A stretch of 64,000 nt of DNA from Lentisphaerota bacterium (lineage in GTDB: Bacteria; Verrucomicrobiota; Lentisphaeria; Oligosphaerales; JABHEG01), in NCBI GenBank assembly GCA_018676675.1, contig JABHEG010000272.1, positions 1 to 64,000 on the forward strand, in the 5' to 3' direction. Position numbers and translations under genes: made by a program. Below the pieces are notes generated by a model. That model was not told the DNA's origin. It was given only the letters and a program-made list of their open reading frames with translations, and made no database searches. Below are positions 1-8,077 of this stretch, in pieces (the first letter of the stretch is position 1; the number at the start of each line of letters is the position of its first letter).

Positions 1-301
1 GAACGGAATAAATAGCGAGGAACGAGCGGCTTTATGCCGGATCTGAACTTGCCCGGTAGCAAGCGTCATGGTAAACCACACCATTCTCCATACCGGCTCA
101 GTCTCTCTTCATTGTTTTCATAGAACTTTTGACGCTACCGGCTGGTAGTGACAGTTAGGGATACCGGGGGAAGTACCGTCCTTCAAGAGGGGGACGCGAT
201 TCTCCCCCTCCCCCATCGGGGTTCAGTTTGTTTCGTCTGCGGGACGATGATATCGTGGGATCGGTTGATGGCGGCGGTGTGTCTCTGAAGGAGGAAGACG
301 G
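1..301. other. Gene-free left edge with inverted repeats
   Basis: No convincing gene is visible. An 8-bp inverted repeat, CCGGTAGC at 53-60 and GCTACCGG at 134-141, brackets the left part, and a perfect hairpin lies at 187-210. A GTTAGGGATACCGG stretch near 152-165 resembles GTTAGGGATAACCGG at 26385-26399, so this stretch may carry a decayed copy of an interspersed repeat. The strong purine-rich ribosome binding site at 289-294 belongs to the micro-ORF that follows. Confidence 0.4.
187..210. repeat. Perfect 8-bp stem hairpin
   Basis: GAGGGGGA (187-194) pairs with TCCCCCTC (203-210) around an 8-nt loop. No T-run follows on either strand, so it is not a canonical intrinsic terminator. It could be a palindromic repeat or an end-of-transcript structure for a gene lying left of the window. 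Confidence 0.5.
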
Positions 302-415
302 ATGGATGCAGTTCCCGCAGGAATGGAGCCTGAATCGATGGCGATGGGGGAGGAGACGTTGCCGGATGAGGAGGCGATGCCGGCCGATGATCCGGGGCTT
401 GTGATTGAGACCTGA
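302..415 (+). CDS. Putative acidic, Met-rich micro-protein (37 aa)
   Basis: A 37-codon frame starts with ATG at 302 and ends with TGA at 413-415. An excellent Shine-Dalgarno, AGGAGG at 289-294, lies 7 nt upstream, and the frame is closed upstream by TGA at 266-268. The predicted peptide has five Met, eleven Asp or Glu and no Lys, Arg or His, with no signal peptide or membrane segment. It ends 19 nt before the start of the DUF4838-like gene, so it could be a leader peptide or translationally coupled small protein for that gene. No family was recognised. It may also be a chance frame; the ribosome binding site is the main argument for it. Confidence 0.35.
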   Translation: MDAVPAGMEPESMAMGEETLPDEEAMPADDPGLVIET

Positions 416-434
416 ATCAAGGAAGCAGTTCATC

Positions 435-3400
435 ATGCGATTGTACCTATCAAACATGTGCCGACTGTCCCTCATTGCTTTGCTGTTGGCTGCGACCGGT
501 GTCTTCTTGCATGCGGACCCCGCACTCATCACGCCCACACCGCGCGAGATGGTCGTGATGGGCGACCCCGTTCCGGTTGGCGGCGGGTTGATTGTGCTTG
601 TTGGTGAGGATCCGAAGCTGCGGACCGCTGCTGGTGAGATCAATGATCGACTCACGGGTGAGCTCTTGTCTGAGCCCCTTCCCGTAGTAACGGGAGGAGT
701 TGATGACGTTGCGGCGTCTGCCGGCCCGGTGTTCGTTGTCGGGATTGTCGGAACACCTGGAATGGTGCCTCTCATCGAGGCGTTCCCGGTGTCGGTGCCG
801 GACAAGAGACAGGGCTACGGCATTGCCGTTCACCGACCGGCGGGGAAGCTGGTCATGGTGTTGTCCGGACACGATGGGCAGGGCGCTCTCTACGCTGCGG
901 TGACGCTTCGCTACCTACTGGATCCTGCTGGTGGGGCCGCTCTCCCCAACGGGGCGGCCGTGGTCCAGCCGACTCGAGTGCAGGATTGGCCGGACTTCCC
1001 CTGGCGCCAGATTGGCCGTCCCCCGGCCAATGTCGGCATTGGCTGGCAGCTCAAACAAGCATCTCGTGAGCAGCGCTCTGACATCGAGAAGATCGGTCAA
1101 CGCTTTGTCCGCGAGGAGAAGCTGTATGTGGACTTTCTCCTGCGCCACAAGATCAATCTGAGCTGGACCCACGCGACGCATCTTGAGAGGAGCGGGGAGG
1201 GGCAGTACGCCTTCCTGCGCGATGTCAGCGAGTATGCCCGGGCGCGCGGTGTGCACTTCGTGGAGAAGGCTCATTCCTTCATCGGCACCTACCCAAGAGA
1301 CAAGGACGACCCCGTTCGCAGTCGCTGCGTCGATCATCGCGTTCACAAGCAGTACTTCTGCTGGTCACTCCTGGACCTTCACGAGGAGCGTGCCCGGCAC
1401 ATGGCCAAGGCCATGAAGGCTTCGGGCATCAACTGGCTGTACCTGCACGCCACGGACGGGGGAGGGTGGGAGAATCCAGCGCGTTGGGGGGAGCGCTGTG
1501 AAGAGTGTCGGCGTGCCTACGGCGACGATCACGCCAAAGCTGACGCCGCCGTCTTCGGCACGTGGTACCGCGTCATGAAGGAGGAGATCCCGGAGTTCCG
1601 TCTGATCGCCGTTGTCTATCCCTACAACGGGAATTCCATCGACCCACAGGAGCTTGAGCGACGGCTGATCGCGAGCTCCGGTGCTGTCCCGAATGCGCCG
1701 GCTCTGGCGCAGAAGATTGCGGACAGTCACACGGCATTCCTGACTCGGCTTGGCGAGTTGCTTCCGCCGGACGTCGTGGTGTGCCAGCGTGAAGTCGTCC
1801 GGAAGGCCTACGACCTGATGACCGACTGCTACGGGAAGCGAGCGTTCCAGATCTACCTGGAGCTGAAACACGGCCGTGGCTGGAACCCGGAATTCACCTT
1901 CGCAAGCGCCTGGCTCAAGACCTTCTATCGCCCGGACCACGAGGATGTCTTCTATGCCGCCGACTGCTCCTGGGCGTTGAACTACCTCTCCGAGATGATG
2001 TCGGCTCAATTCGGCTGGAACGTGGAATCCCCCGGGGCTCGGGAGTTCACAAATCCGGGCCTGCGCGGTAGCGACATCGACCATCACATTGAGCCGCGCG
2101 ACATCTCAAGGAGCTACCTTGACCGCTTTTGTCGGGAGTTCTACGGTCCGGAAATCGGTCCGTACATGATGCCCGTCTATGACTCGAACATCTCCTACCG
2201 CTTCATCCAGCGTCCGCAGACTCTCATAACCGAGATGGGGCTTCGCGATCCTGAGGAGCGCATGCAACAGATGGTCGACGCGACGGCTCGGGCGATGATG
2301 TCGCTGGAGAAGGCGCGCGAAGCGTACGTCGCCGCTGAGGCCGCAGGTCGTACTCCCGTCCCCGGTGAGTTGGCAGCTGACATGTTCGGCGAGATGGTCA
2401 GGGCTGTCTTGGTGTCCAGTCATGTGGCACCCTATCAGCTGCGCATGCTGCGTGCCCGACCTGCGGTGATCTCCGGAGATATGGCCGGGGCGAAGCAACT
2501 CGTCGGCGAGATGCGGGACGCGATTGCGGCGGGAAAGGCTGCCTGGGAGGCCTATTGGCCCTGGATGAAGAGCATCCCCATCGCCGAGCGGCGGAACCCC
2601 AACTGGGTCTACACCTTCGGCCGGTTTCAGCGCTACGACTTCGCGGAGCTCGAGGCCGAAGTGGTCGAGTTTGAACGTGACATGGACCGACTGTTCGAGG
2701 CCTACAACACACCCAGGTGGTTCAAGAAGGCAATGCAGGAACGGGTGCTGTACGCCATCCCCGCGGGAGGGCGTCCCACAATTGATGGGCGGCTTGATGA
2801 AGACGCTTGGCAGAGCGCTCTGCTGAACGAGTACTTTGTCAATCACAAGACGTCAACCCCGGCACAGCGGGAGACACAGGCCCGCATCCTGTACGACGAG
2901 ACTGGACTGTACGTTGCCTACAGCGCTCACGAGCCCGGCGCGGACCAAGTCCCCATGAAGAAGGCGGGAGGGGACGATCACCAGTGGAATCAAGAGAACT
3001 CCGTGGAGATGTTCGTCGACGCTGACGGCGATCAGGAGACCTACACCCACTACATCTGGGGCATCGATGGAAGCGCCCTTGATGGCAGGAAGGTCCGCAA
3101 TGCTGCCGGCATGCTGAAAATGGACAACGCCGGATTCACGTCCGCCGGGGAGTTTGCTGTGAGGCGCTACCCCGATCGCTGGACACTTGAGGCGTGGCTA
3201 CCGGCCGCGGAGCTCGGCGGGAAGCCGATACCAGGTGAGACGTGGCGCGGAAACCTCTGCCGCAACCTGACTCGATCAGACGGCAAGCGTGAGTCTGCCT
3301 CAACCGTGCTGATGGAAGGCTCTGGCTTCCACACGTCTTCAAAGTTCACGGGAATCCAGTTCCTCAAAGCTGCGCCTGCCCCCAGAGCGCCAATTGTGCG

Positions 3401-4427
3401 TTTGCGGGTTGAGACGTTGAAGGCGAGTTCGTGCACCATCGGCGATGGCACCGGCTATGAGCTGGAGCTGGACATCGGCTTGGACACCACCAAGCCGCTG
3501 CACGAGGCGTCTCTCACGGCTCGGTTCTACGCGGGTGACGTTCTCAAGGGCGAAGCCGCGTTGTTCAAGGACTGCAACATCCCCCTCCTATGGCGGACCC
3601 GGGAGCCGTTTCGGTACCTCGTGCGCACGCCCGAAACCGGCCTGCATGTGGACTTCCTCGTCAAGGCGAAAGAAGGCGAGTGGACGTTCCGACGCAAGTA
3701 CGGGAACCCCGCCGGCCGCCGTCTGCCGGTGACGTTCGTGGAGGGAGCCAGCGGAAAGGCGCTCGACGGAATCGCGTGGTTCCCTGCGGCAATCGAGTCG
3801 GGAACGCTGTTTGACTCCCGCCGAGGAACGCTTGAAATGTGGGTCCGCGCGACTCCTCCGTTAAAGGCGGGAGCACCCTTTGGACCGGAGCCACAGCACG
3901 TCCTCTTCTCTCAAAGCCCGCTACGCCATGATCATCCTCTGTTGGACAACATGCGTTCAGTCTGTCTGCGCCGGATCGGGTCGGGCCTGGTCGGCCGCGT
4001 ATCGACCAAGGAGTACCAGTCGCTCTGGACCCGTGCCTGGATCGCCGCGTGGCCCCGGCCGAGCTGGCACCATGTCGCCATGCAGTGGGATGTGAAGGAA
4101 GAAGACAACCTGGCCATCGAGGTCTTTGTCGACGGCAGGAAAGCGTCGGCAAGAGGTCAAACAAGGCTGCATGGCAAGAAATGGCGCAAGAAGGCGGAGA
4201 GTTTCGTGGTGCAACTCGGAGCGATGGTGTCCGGAGTTGGCGCGCTGGGCTGGCCGATCGACGAAGTCCGTGTGTCATCTGCCCCGCGCTACGCCGGCGA
4301 CTTCACCCCGAACAGACGTCCGGCTCTCGATCAGCTGGCGACTGCTGTCTTCCACTTCGATGGCGATTTGGTCGGAGAGACTAGACAGGGCGTTTCCGTC
4401 ACAGCCACAGCCGGCCCAGGGCTCTGA
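435..4427 (+). CDS. Secreted DUF4838/GH20b-like protein with CBM9-like and LamG-like modules
   Basis: This 1330-residue exported protein has a signal peptide with cleavage likely after residue 27 (FLHA|DP). Residues ~30-190 look like the GH20b/alpha-glucuronidase N-terminal fold. A TIM-barrel-like DUF4838-type region follows, with a Cys cluster (CEEC, ~355-358) near the motif YLHATDGGGW. Residues ~772-975 are a CBM9-like sugar-binding domain (IDGRLDEDAW...). The last ~240 residues read as a LamG/concanavalin-like domain. The ATG at 435 is preferred over an in-frame TTG at 405 because AAGGAA (419-424) precedes it by 10 nt and it begins a clean signal peptide. The role is probably binding or hydrolysis of a polysaccharide outside the cytoplasm; substrate unknown. 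A second DUF4838 protein lies at 50-53 kb. Domain calls are from recognised patterns. Confidence 0.85.
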   Translation: MRLYLSNMCRLSLIALLLAATGVFLHADPALITPTPREMVVMGDPVPVGGGLIVLVGEDPKLRTAAGEINDRLTGELLSEPLPVVTGGVDDVAASAGPVFVVGIVGTPGMVPLIEAFPVSVPDKRQGYGIAVHRPAGKLVMVLSGHDGQGALYAAVTLRYLLDPAGGAALPNGAAVVQPTRVQDWPDFPWRQIGRPPANVGIGWQLKQASREQRSDIEKIGQRFVREEKLYVDFLLRHKINLSWTHATHLERSGEGQYAFLRDVSEYARARGVHFVEKAHSFIGTYPRDKDDPVRSRCVDHRVHKQYFCWSLLDLHEERARHMAKAMKASGINWLYLHATDGGGWENPARWGERCEECRRAYGDDHAKADAAVFGTWYRVMKEEIPEFRLIAVVYPYNGNSIDPQELERRLIASSGAVPNAPALAQKIADSHTAFLTRLGELLPPDVVVCQREVVRKAYDLMTDCYGKRAFQIYLELKHGRGWNPEFTFASAWLKTFYRPDHEDVFYAADCSWALNYLSEMMSAQFGWNVESPGAREFTNPGLRGSDIDHHIEPRDISRSYLDRFCREFYGPEIGPYMMPVYDSNISYRFIQRPQTLITEMGLRDPEERMQQMVDATARAMMSLEKAREAYVAAEAAGRTPVPGELAADMFGEMVRAVLVSSHVAPYQLRMLRARPAVISGDMAGAKQLVGEMRDAIAAGKAAWEAYWPWMKSIPIAERRNPNWVYTFGRFQRYDFAELEAEVVEFERDMDRLFEAYNTPRWFKKAMQERVLYAIPAGGRPTIDGRLDEDAWQSALLNEYFVNHKTSTPAQRETQARILYDETGLYVAYSAHEPGADQVPMKKAGGDDHQWNQENSVEMFVDADGDQETYTHYIWGIDGSALDGRKVRNAAGMLKMDNAGFTSAGEFAVRRYPDRWTLEAWLPAAELGGKPIPGETWRGNLCRNLTRSDGKRESASTVLMEGSGFHTSSKFTGIQFLKAAPAPRAPIVRLRVETLKASSCTIGDGTGYELELDIGLDTTKPLHEASLTARFYAGDVLKGEAALFKDCNIPLLWRTREPFRYLVRTPETGLHVDFLVKAKEGEWTFRRKYGNPAGRRLPVTFVEGASGKALDGIAWFPAAIESGTLFDSRRGTLEMWVRATPPLKAGAPFGPEPQHVLFSQSPLRHDHPLLDNMRSVCLRRIGSGLVGRVSTKEYQSLWTRAWIAAWPRPSWHHVAMQWDVKEEDNLAIEVFVDGRKASARGQTRLHGKKWRKKAESFVVQLGAMVSGVGALGWPIDEVRVSSAPRYAGDFTPNRRPALDQLATAVFHFDGDLVGETRQGVSVTATAGPGL

Positions 4428-4560
4428 CCTGAGCACGCCGGGCAACGGAAAGAGAGGCCATCCGTGGCAGCTCGCATCGCTGGGAACGTGGTCCACGCTC
4501 AGGACTGCCTTCGACCCAGCAGATGATTTGTCGTGAAGGATCAGGGAGAATGGTTGAGCG

Positions 4561-5712
4561 ATGAAGATCACGTCTGATTTCGAATGCGGCAACGGCAAGA
4601 ACATCGTCGAACTCGCGCCGGGCCACTGGCGTCTGGACGAAGTCGGTGAAAAGGCCCCCTACTGTAAGTATTTTTGCGTCCGTATTGACGGTGAAGAGGA
4701 CGGTGGTCCGGTTCGACTGGACATCTATCCTGACCCCGATCTGGGTGAGGCCGGTCGAGCCGGAATGATGGGGCACTATCCCTCGCCACTGTGGTACTCT
4801 GAGAATGCGATGGAACGCTGGCTCAACGTGACCAAGCGCTGGCCCGGCGTTGAGACCTATGGCGATGACCACATCAGCACGCAGGTCGTTGTGCCGCCGA
4901 ACCGCAGCACCTACGTCGCGAGCAATGTGGTCCTGTCGTGGTCGATGTTGCGCAACTGGGCCGCGAGCCCCGCAACCCAGGGAGCAGTTGTTGATGCGCT
5001 CGGCACGACGTCTGAGGGACGCGAGATTCCGCGACTGCATATCCCGCCGCTCAGTGCCGATGGGGCGCATCGGGTCTTCGTCTTCTCAGGCCAGCATCCT
5101 TCCGAGCATTGCGGGCCACTGGCGGCCTGTGGTATCGCCGAATTCCTGTGTTCAAGTCATCCGGAAGCACGGGCGATACGCGAGCACACCGACGTCTGGA
5201 TCGTGCCCATGATCAACGTGGACGGAAATGTGCATGGTCGTAACGGCTGGACCATGGAAGACGTGAATCCCTACCCCGACTTCGAAGGCGCCTGCGACGG
5301 CAGGGAACCGGAAGCAACAGAGGATCGGTTGCTCTGGCACTGGCTCGTGGACGAGTTGCGCCCCGAACTGTGCCTGAACTTCCATGGATTTCTGGGGCAA
5401 CGCAGCTTTGTCGAGTTCCCACACGATGGCTTCTACGTTCTGCAGGACCCGGCATCGGTCTACACCGATCCGGCGCGTTGCGCTCTGTACGAGACCGTAC
5501 GCGATACGCTCTTCTGGGATACGCCGGGCCTGACTGGTGCTGGTAATCCGGGCCCACTTGGCCCCCAGTCGCTTGCCTACAATCTCGCGCGCTACTGCGG
5601 CGCGGTCGTGCCGTTCTACGAGATCAACCACGGCTTTCACGGCGTCTACGGCGCCAAACGCAAAGGTGTCGATGTGTTCCGCGCTACAATGCGTGCGATG
5701 GGTTGTGGGTGA
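4561..5712 (+). CDS. M14-family zinc carboxypeptidase (cytosolic type)
   Basis: A 383-residue metallopeptidase of family M14. The zinc ligands are visible as H179-P-S-E182 and, after the expected gap, H275 in NFHGF. The catalytic base is probably E354 (YEINHG). N219-V-D-G-N matches the usual Asn-containing substrate-binding loop. Residues ~1-130 form a beta-rich N-terminal domain like that of cytosolic carboxypeptidases. There is no signal peptide, so it should act in the cytoplasm, unlike the secreted neighbour upstream. AGGGAGA lies ~11 nt before the ATG. Likely role: removal of C-terminal residues or amide hydrolysis of an internalised peptide or amino-acid conjugate; substrate not predictable. 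It is 133 bp downstream of the DUF4838-like gene and could be co-transcribed. Confidence 0.85.
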   Translation: MKITSDFECGNGKNIVELAPGHWRLDEVGEKAPYCKYFCVRIDGEEDGGPVRLDIYPDPDLGEAGRAGMMGHYPSPLWYSENAMERWLNVTKRWPGVETYGDDHISTQVVVPPNRSTYVASNVVLSWSMLRNWAASPATQGAVVDALGTTSEGREIPRLHIPPLSADGAHRVFVFSGQHPSEHCGPLAACGIAEFLCSSHPEARAIREHTDVWIVPMINVDGNVHGRNGWTMEDVNPYPDFEGACDGREPEATEDRLLWHWLVDELRPELCLNFHGFLGQRSFVEFPHDGFYVLQDPASVYTDPARCALYETVRDTLFWDTPGLTGAGNPGPLGPQSLAYNLARYCGAVVPFYEINHGFHGVYGAKRKGVDVFRATMRAMGCG

Positions 5713-5826
5713 CGCAACCGCCTCGCAGCCGCTCCTGGAGTGGGGGCGGAGGCATCCGAATGCCCCGGTACTTGAGCCCTCGGACGCGCGTGTGGCGTCG
5801 CCCTCGAAGGTCTGGGACCGGGATGT

Positions 5827-5909
5827 TTTCCTGGAGAGCCGCCGTCCTCGGCGGTCGCGCGCGCGTCGGGAACTGAGACCACGGCGGGGGACCGCCGCTC
5901 TCCAGGAAA
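5827..5909. repeat. Inverted-repeat element with two inner hairpins
   Basis: The outer arms are a perfect 13-bp inverted repeat, TTTCCTGGAGAGC (5827-5839) and GCTCTCCAGGAAA (5897-5909). Inside are two perfect hairpins: CCGCCG-TCCT-CGGCGG (5839-5854) and CGGCGG-GGGA-CCGCCG (5882-5897). The two loops can pair through TCC and GGA. It sits in the 334-bp gap between convergent genes ending at 5712 and 6047. It looks like a REP- or MITE-like intergenic element with no coding capacity. Confidence 0.7.
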
Positions 5910-5963
5910 GCCACCACGAGGACCCCTGTTCGTGCTCAGAATCTCCTGAGTTTCGGGGCATTT

Positions 5964-6022
5964 GGAGGCATCCCTGCCTCCCACACAATCACCGGGCAGG
6001 GATGCCCGGTGCCACCTTGAAG
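5964..6022. repeat. Interspersed 59-bp double-hairpin repeat, copy 1 (family A)
   Basis: This 59-bp unit recurs at 41097-41155 with about 51 identical positions. It folds as GGAGGCA-TCCC-TGCCTCC (5964-5981) followed by ACCGGGCA-GGGA-TGCCCGGT (5991-6010), then GCCACCTTGAAG. In this copy the loops TCCC and GGGA are exact complements. It lies just past the stop of the minus-strand isomerase gene. It is typical of a repetitive extragenic palindrome; a role in 3'-end stability or transcription termination is possible. Confidence 0.8.
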
Positions 6023-6046
6023 CAACCCTCGAGACTCGCGCTCGGC

Positions 6047-6880
6047 TCAGAGACCCCGTAGGAATTCCACCGCGTTCTTGACGTCTTCCATGGCGCTCTC
6101 ACCGCACTCGCGCTCGATCGCGTAGTATCCCTCGTACCCGTTCTCCTGGAAGATCCTGTGCAGCTCAGGCCAGTTCGCCATGCCTGTGCCCAGGGGTACT
6201 TCCTGGCGCTCGCCCTCACGAGTGGCCATGGCGTCTTTGGCGTGCACGTGCGCGACGTAGGGTATCAGGGTCCGGAGACCTTCGACAGGATCGAAGTCCC
6301 GCATCGCCGCGTCGAGGTCATAGGGTACGTTCTTTCGTTTTGCCAGATTGGGTGGCCAGAGAATGAGGTTGCCCGGATCGAAGTTAACGCGTAGAGACGG
6401 GCTGTTGACCTGCTCCATCATCTTGCGCACAACGACCGGCGGCTCCGGCCCGGTCTCGAGGGCCAGCGTCGCGCCTATCCCGGCTCCGTGCTCAGCGATC
6501 TGCCCGAGGGAGTCGACGAAACGTGCCCATTTCGGGTCAGAGTCGTCGTCCGGCATGATCCCGACGTGCGCCATCCACACGCCACCGGCGATGTCCACAG
6601 CGATCTCGTTGATGCGTTTGCCCTCGGCAATGTTCTCGGCCAGGTTCTCTTCTTCGCCCAGATCGACTCTTCCACCCCAACCGATAAGGGCTGAGACTTC
6701 CAGGCCCAGGCCGTGGATACGCTTCAGCACATCGGCGCGCTCCGCGCTGCTCTTCTCCGCTAACCCCAGGGCTTGGCTGAGAGCAGGGAGGTGGACACCT
6801 TCCACCCCGAGCTCAACCGCGATTTCCATTCCTTTGTACGGATCCGTGCCGCCTGTCGTCGGGATAATTGCGATCTTCAC
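6047..6880 (-). CDS. Sugar phosphate isomerase/epimerase-like TIM barrel
   Basis: A 277-residue AP-endonuclease-2/xylose-isomerase-like TIM barrel. Candidate metal ligands fall where the family has them: E142 (ALETGPE), D168 (NFDPGN), H211/H213 (HVHAKDA) and E256 (AIERE). The GTG at 6878-6880 is chosen because AAAAGGAA precedes it by about 8 nt and the product then starts MKIAIIPTTGG; the longer ATG frame at 6913 lacks this support. It is the third gene of an operon after the Gfo/Idh and URO-D-like genes (39-nt gap). Proteins of this type isomerise or epimerise sugars, keto-sugars or inositols with a divalent metal. The cytosolic sugar substrate is unknown. Confidence 0.88.
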   Translation of the reverse strand: MKIAIIPTTGGTDPYKGMEIAVELGVEGVHLPALSQALGLAEKSSAERADVLKRIHGLGLEVSALIGWGGRVDLGEEENLAENIAEGKRINEIAVDIAGGVWMAHVGIMPDDDSDPKWARFVDSLGQIAEHGAGIGATLALETGPEPPVVVRKMMEQVNSPSLRVNFDPGNLILWPPNLAKRKNVPYDLDAAMRDFDPVEGLRTLIPYVAHVHAKDAMATREGERQEVPLGTGMANWPELHRIFQENGYEGYYAIERECGESAMEDVKNAVEFLRGL

Positions 6881-6919
6881 GTTGTTGAGTTCCTTTTCAC
6901 TGTGTTGAGGCACCCCTGA

Positions 6920-8077
6920 CTACGCGCTTCCCCAGCCCGGCTGTGGGATCTCCTCCGGGATGTCGATGGGATAGGTTCCTCTTTCGCATATGGTGTCGAG
7001 CATGGCTTGGTAATTCGCCAGCGGAGTCCGCACTACCACACTGTGACTCGACGAGAGGATCAGTCCTCCGCCGGGAGCGCAGTGTTTGAGGCTGAACAGC
7101 GCCTGGTGTCGCACCTGATCGGGCGTGCCGCGGGCAAGTGTGTCGGTGGAAATCCCGCCCCAGAGCGTCAACCGGTCGCCGTAAAGCTGCTTGATTTCTT
7201 CGACGCGCTCGATCGGTTGAACGGCCTGGTAGGCGTCCATGCCGGCCTCGACCATCTGATCCAGGATCACGCGGTTGTTGCCACACGAATGGAAGAGGAC
7301 CGGTAGCCCGAAACCGTGGATGATCTCGCAACGGCGCTTCATGGCCGGGAAGTAGATTTTGCGGAACGTGTCGGGGGATACGAACGGGCCGGAGTTGAAG
7401 CCGTAGTCGCTGCCGATGGCGACGCCGTCCACGCCGGCCTCGGCGAAGGGACGCACGACATCGGCCAGGTGTTCTGCTGACGCCATTTCCTGCCTGGCCA
7501 CGCCGTCGGGATCTTCGGCTACACGGATGAACCTGTCGGCCGACCAACCCGTGATGTACCCCCCTGCGCCGGGGCTTCGGCCGGGACGTGCGAAGATGAA
7601 GTGGGTCTTGGCCAACTGCTCGATGACGTGAGTCGCCAACTCCATTTCTGAGGCGTCCGGTACGGGAGGCAGCCGGAAGTCGGGGCGGGGAATGCCCTTG
7701 CCGCTCTCCTCGTGAAGCCCGATGTCCTCGGTCTCCTCGCTGTATTTGAGGATGTTGCCGTTGGCATCTTCCCAGGTGTCCTCGTCAAGCTGTTTGGGCG
7801 CGGGGAAGGGGCAGTCTTTGTGCGGTACGGCGTTAACGGGGACCATGTCGATGCCGAGCTTGAGCGTGACATCAACGATATCGCGTTTCATGCCCTCGAC
7901 GACGTCGTCTCGTTGTCCGGCCCACAGGGCTTCGGTGTAGCGACGCTTCCCACGCCAGTACGTAGGCCGCCCAAGGGCCTGCTCGACCACCGAATAGTCG
8001 GTGGCGAATTCCCCGTGCGGTACGCGGTCCGGTTCACGATGCGCCAGGGCGGCGAGCACTCGTTGCTTTGGGGTCAT
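6920..8077 (-). CDS. Uroporphyrinogen decarboxylase-like methyltransferase family protein
   Basis: A 385-residue URO-D superfamily protein. H263-S-C265-G followed by C333 matches the H-x-C-xn-C zinc site of methylcobamide:thiol methyltransferases (MtaA/MtbA type), which true HemE lacks. This suggests methyl transfer rather than haem synthesis. The N-terminus MTPKQRVLAALAHREPDRVP is the family signature. The ATG overlaps the stop of the upstream Gfo/Idh gene by 4 nt (8074-8077), so translation is probably coupled. No corrinoid protein or MtaB/MtvB partner is in the window, so the methyl donor is unknown. It could act in demethylation of methylated sugars handled by the operon neighbours; that role is inferred. 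Confidence 0.85.
   Translation of the reverse strand: MTPKQRVLAALAHREPDRVPHGEFATDYSVVEQALGRPTYWRGKRRYTEALWAGQRDDVVEGMKRDIVDVTLKLGIDMVPVNAVPHKDCPFPAPKQLDEDTWEDANGNILKYSEETEDIGLHEESGKGIPRPDFRLPPVPDASEMELATHVIEQLAKTHFIFARPGRSPGAGGYITGWSADRFIRVAEDPDGVARQEMASAEHLADVVRPFAEAGVDGVAIGSDYGFNSGPFVSPDTFRKIYFPAMKRRCEIIHGFGLPVLFHSCGNNRVILDQMVEAGMDAYQAVQPIERVEEIKQLYGDRLTLWGGISTDTLARGTPDQVRHQALFSLKHCAPGGGLILSSSHSVVVRTPLANYQAMLDTICERGTYPIDIPEEIPQPGWGSA

Noticed and set aside
223..420. Minus-strand frame of 65 codons at the left edge
   Set aside because: It has no ribosome binding site, a low-complexity Ser/Gly composition and is antisense to the better supported micro-ORF.
6920..8077. Haem biosynthesis enzyme HemE
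   Set aside because: The zinc motif H-x-C...C and the operon context fit methyltransferases better, and no other haem genes are near.
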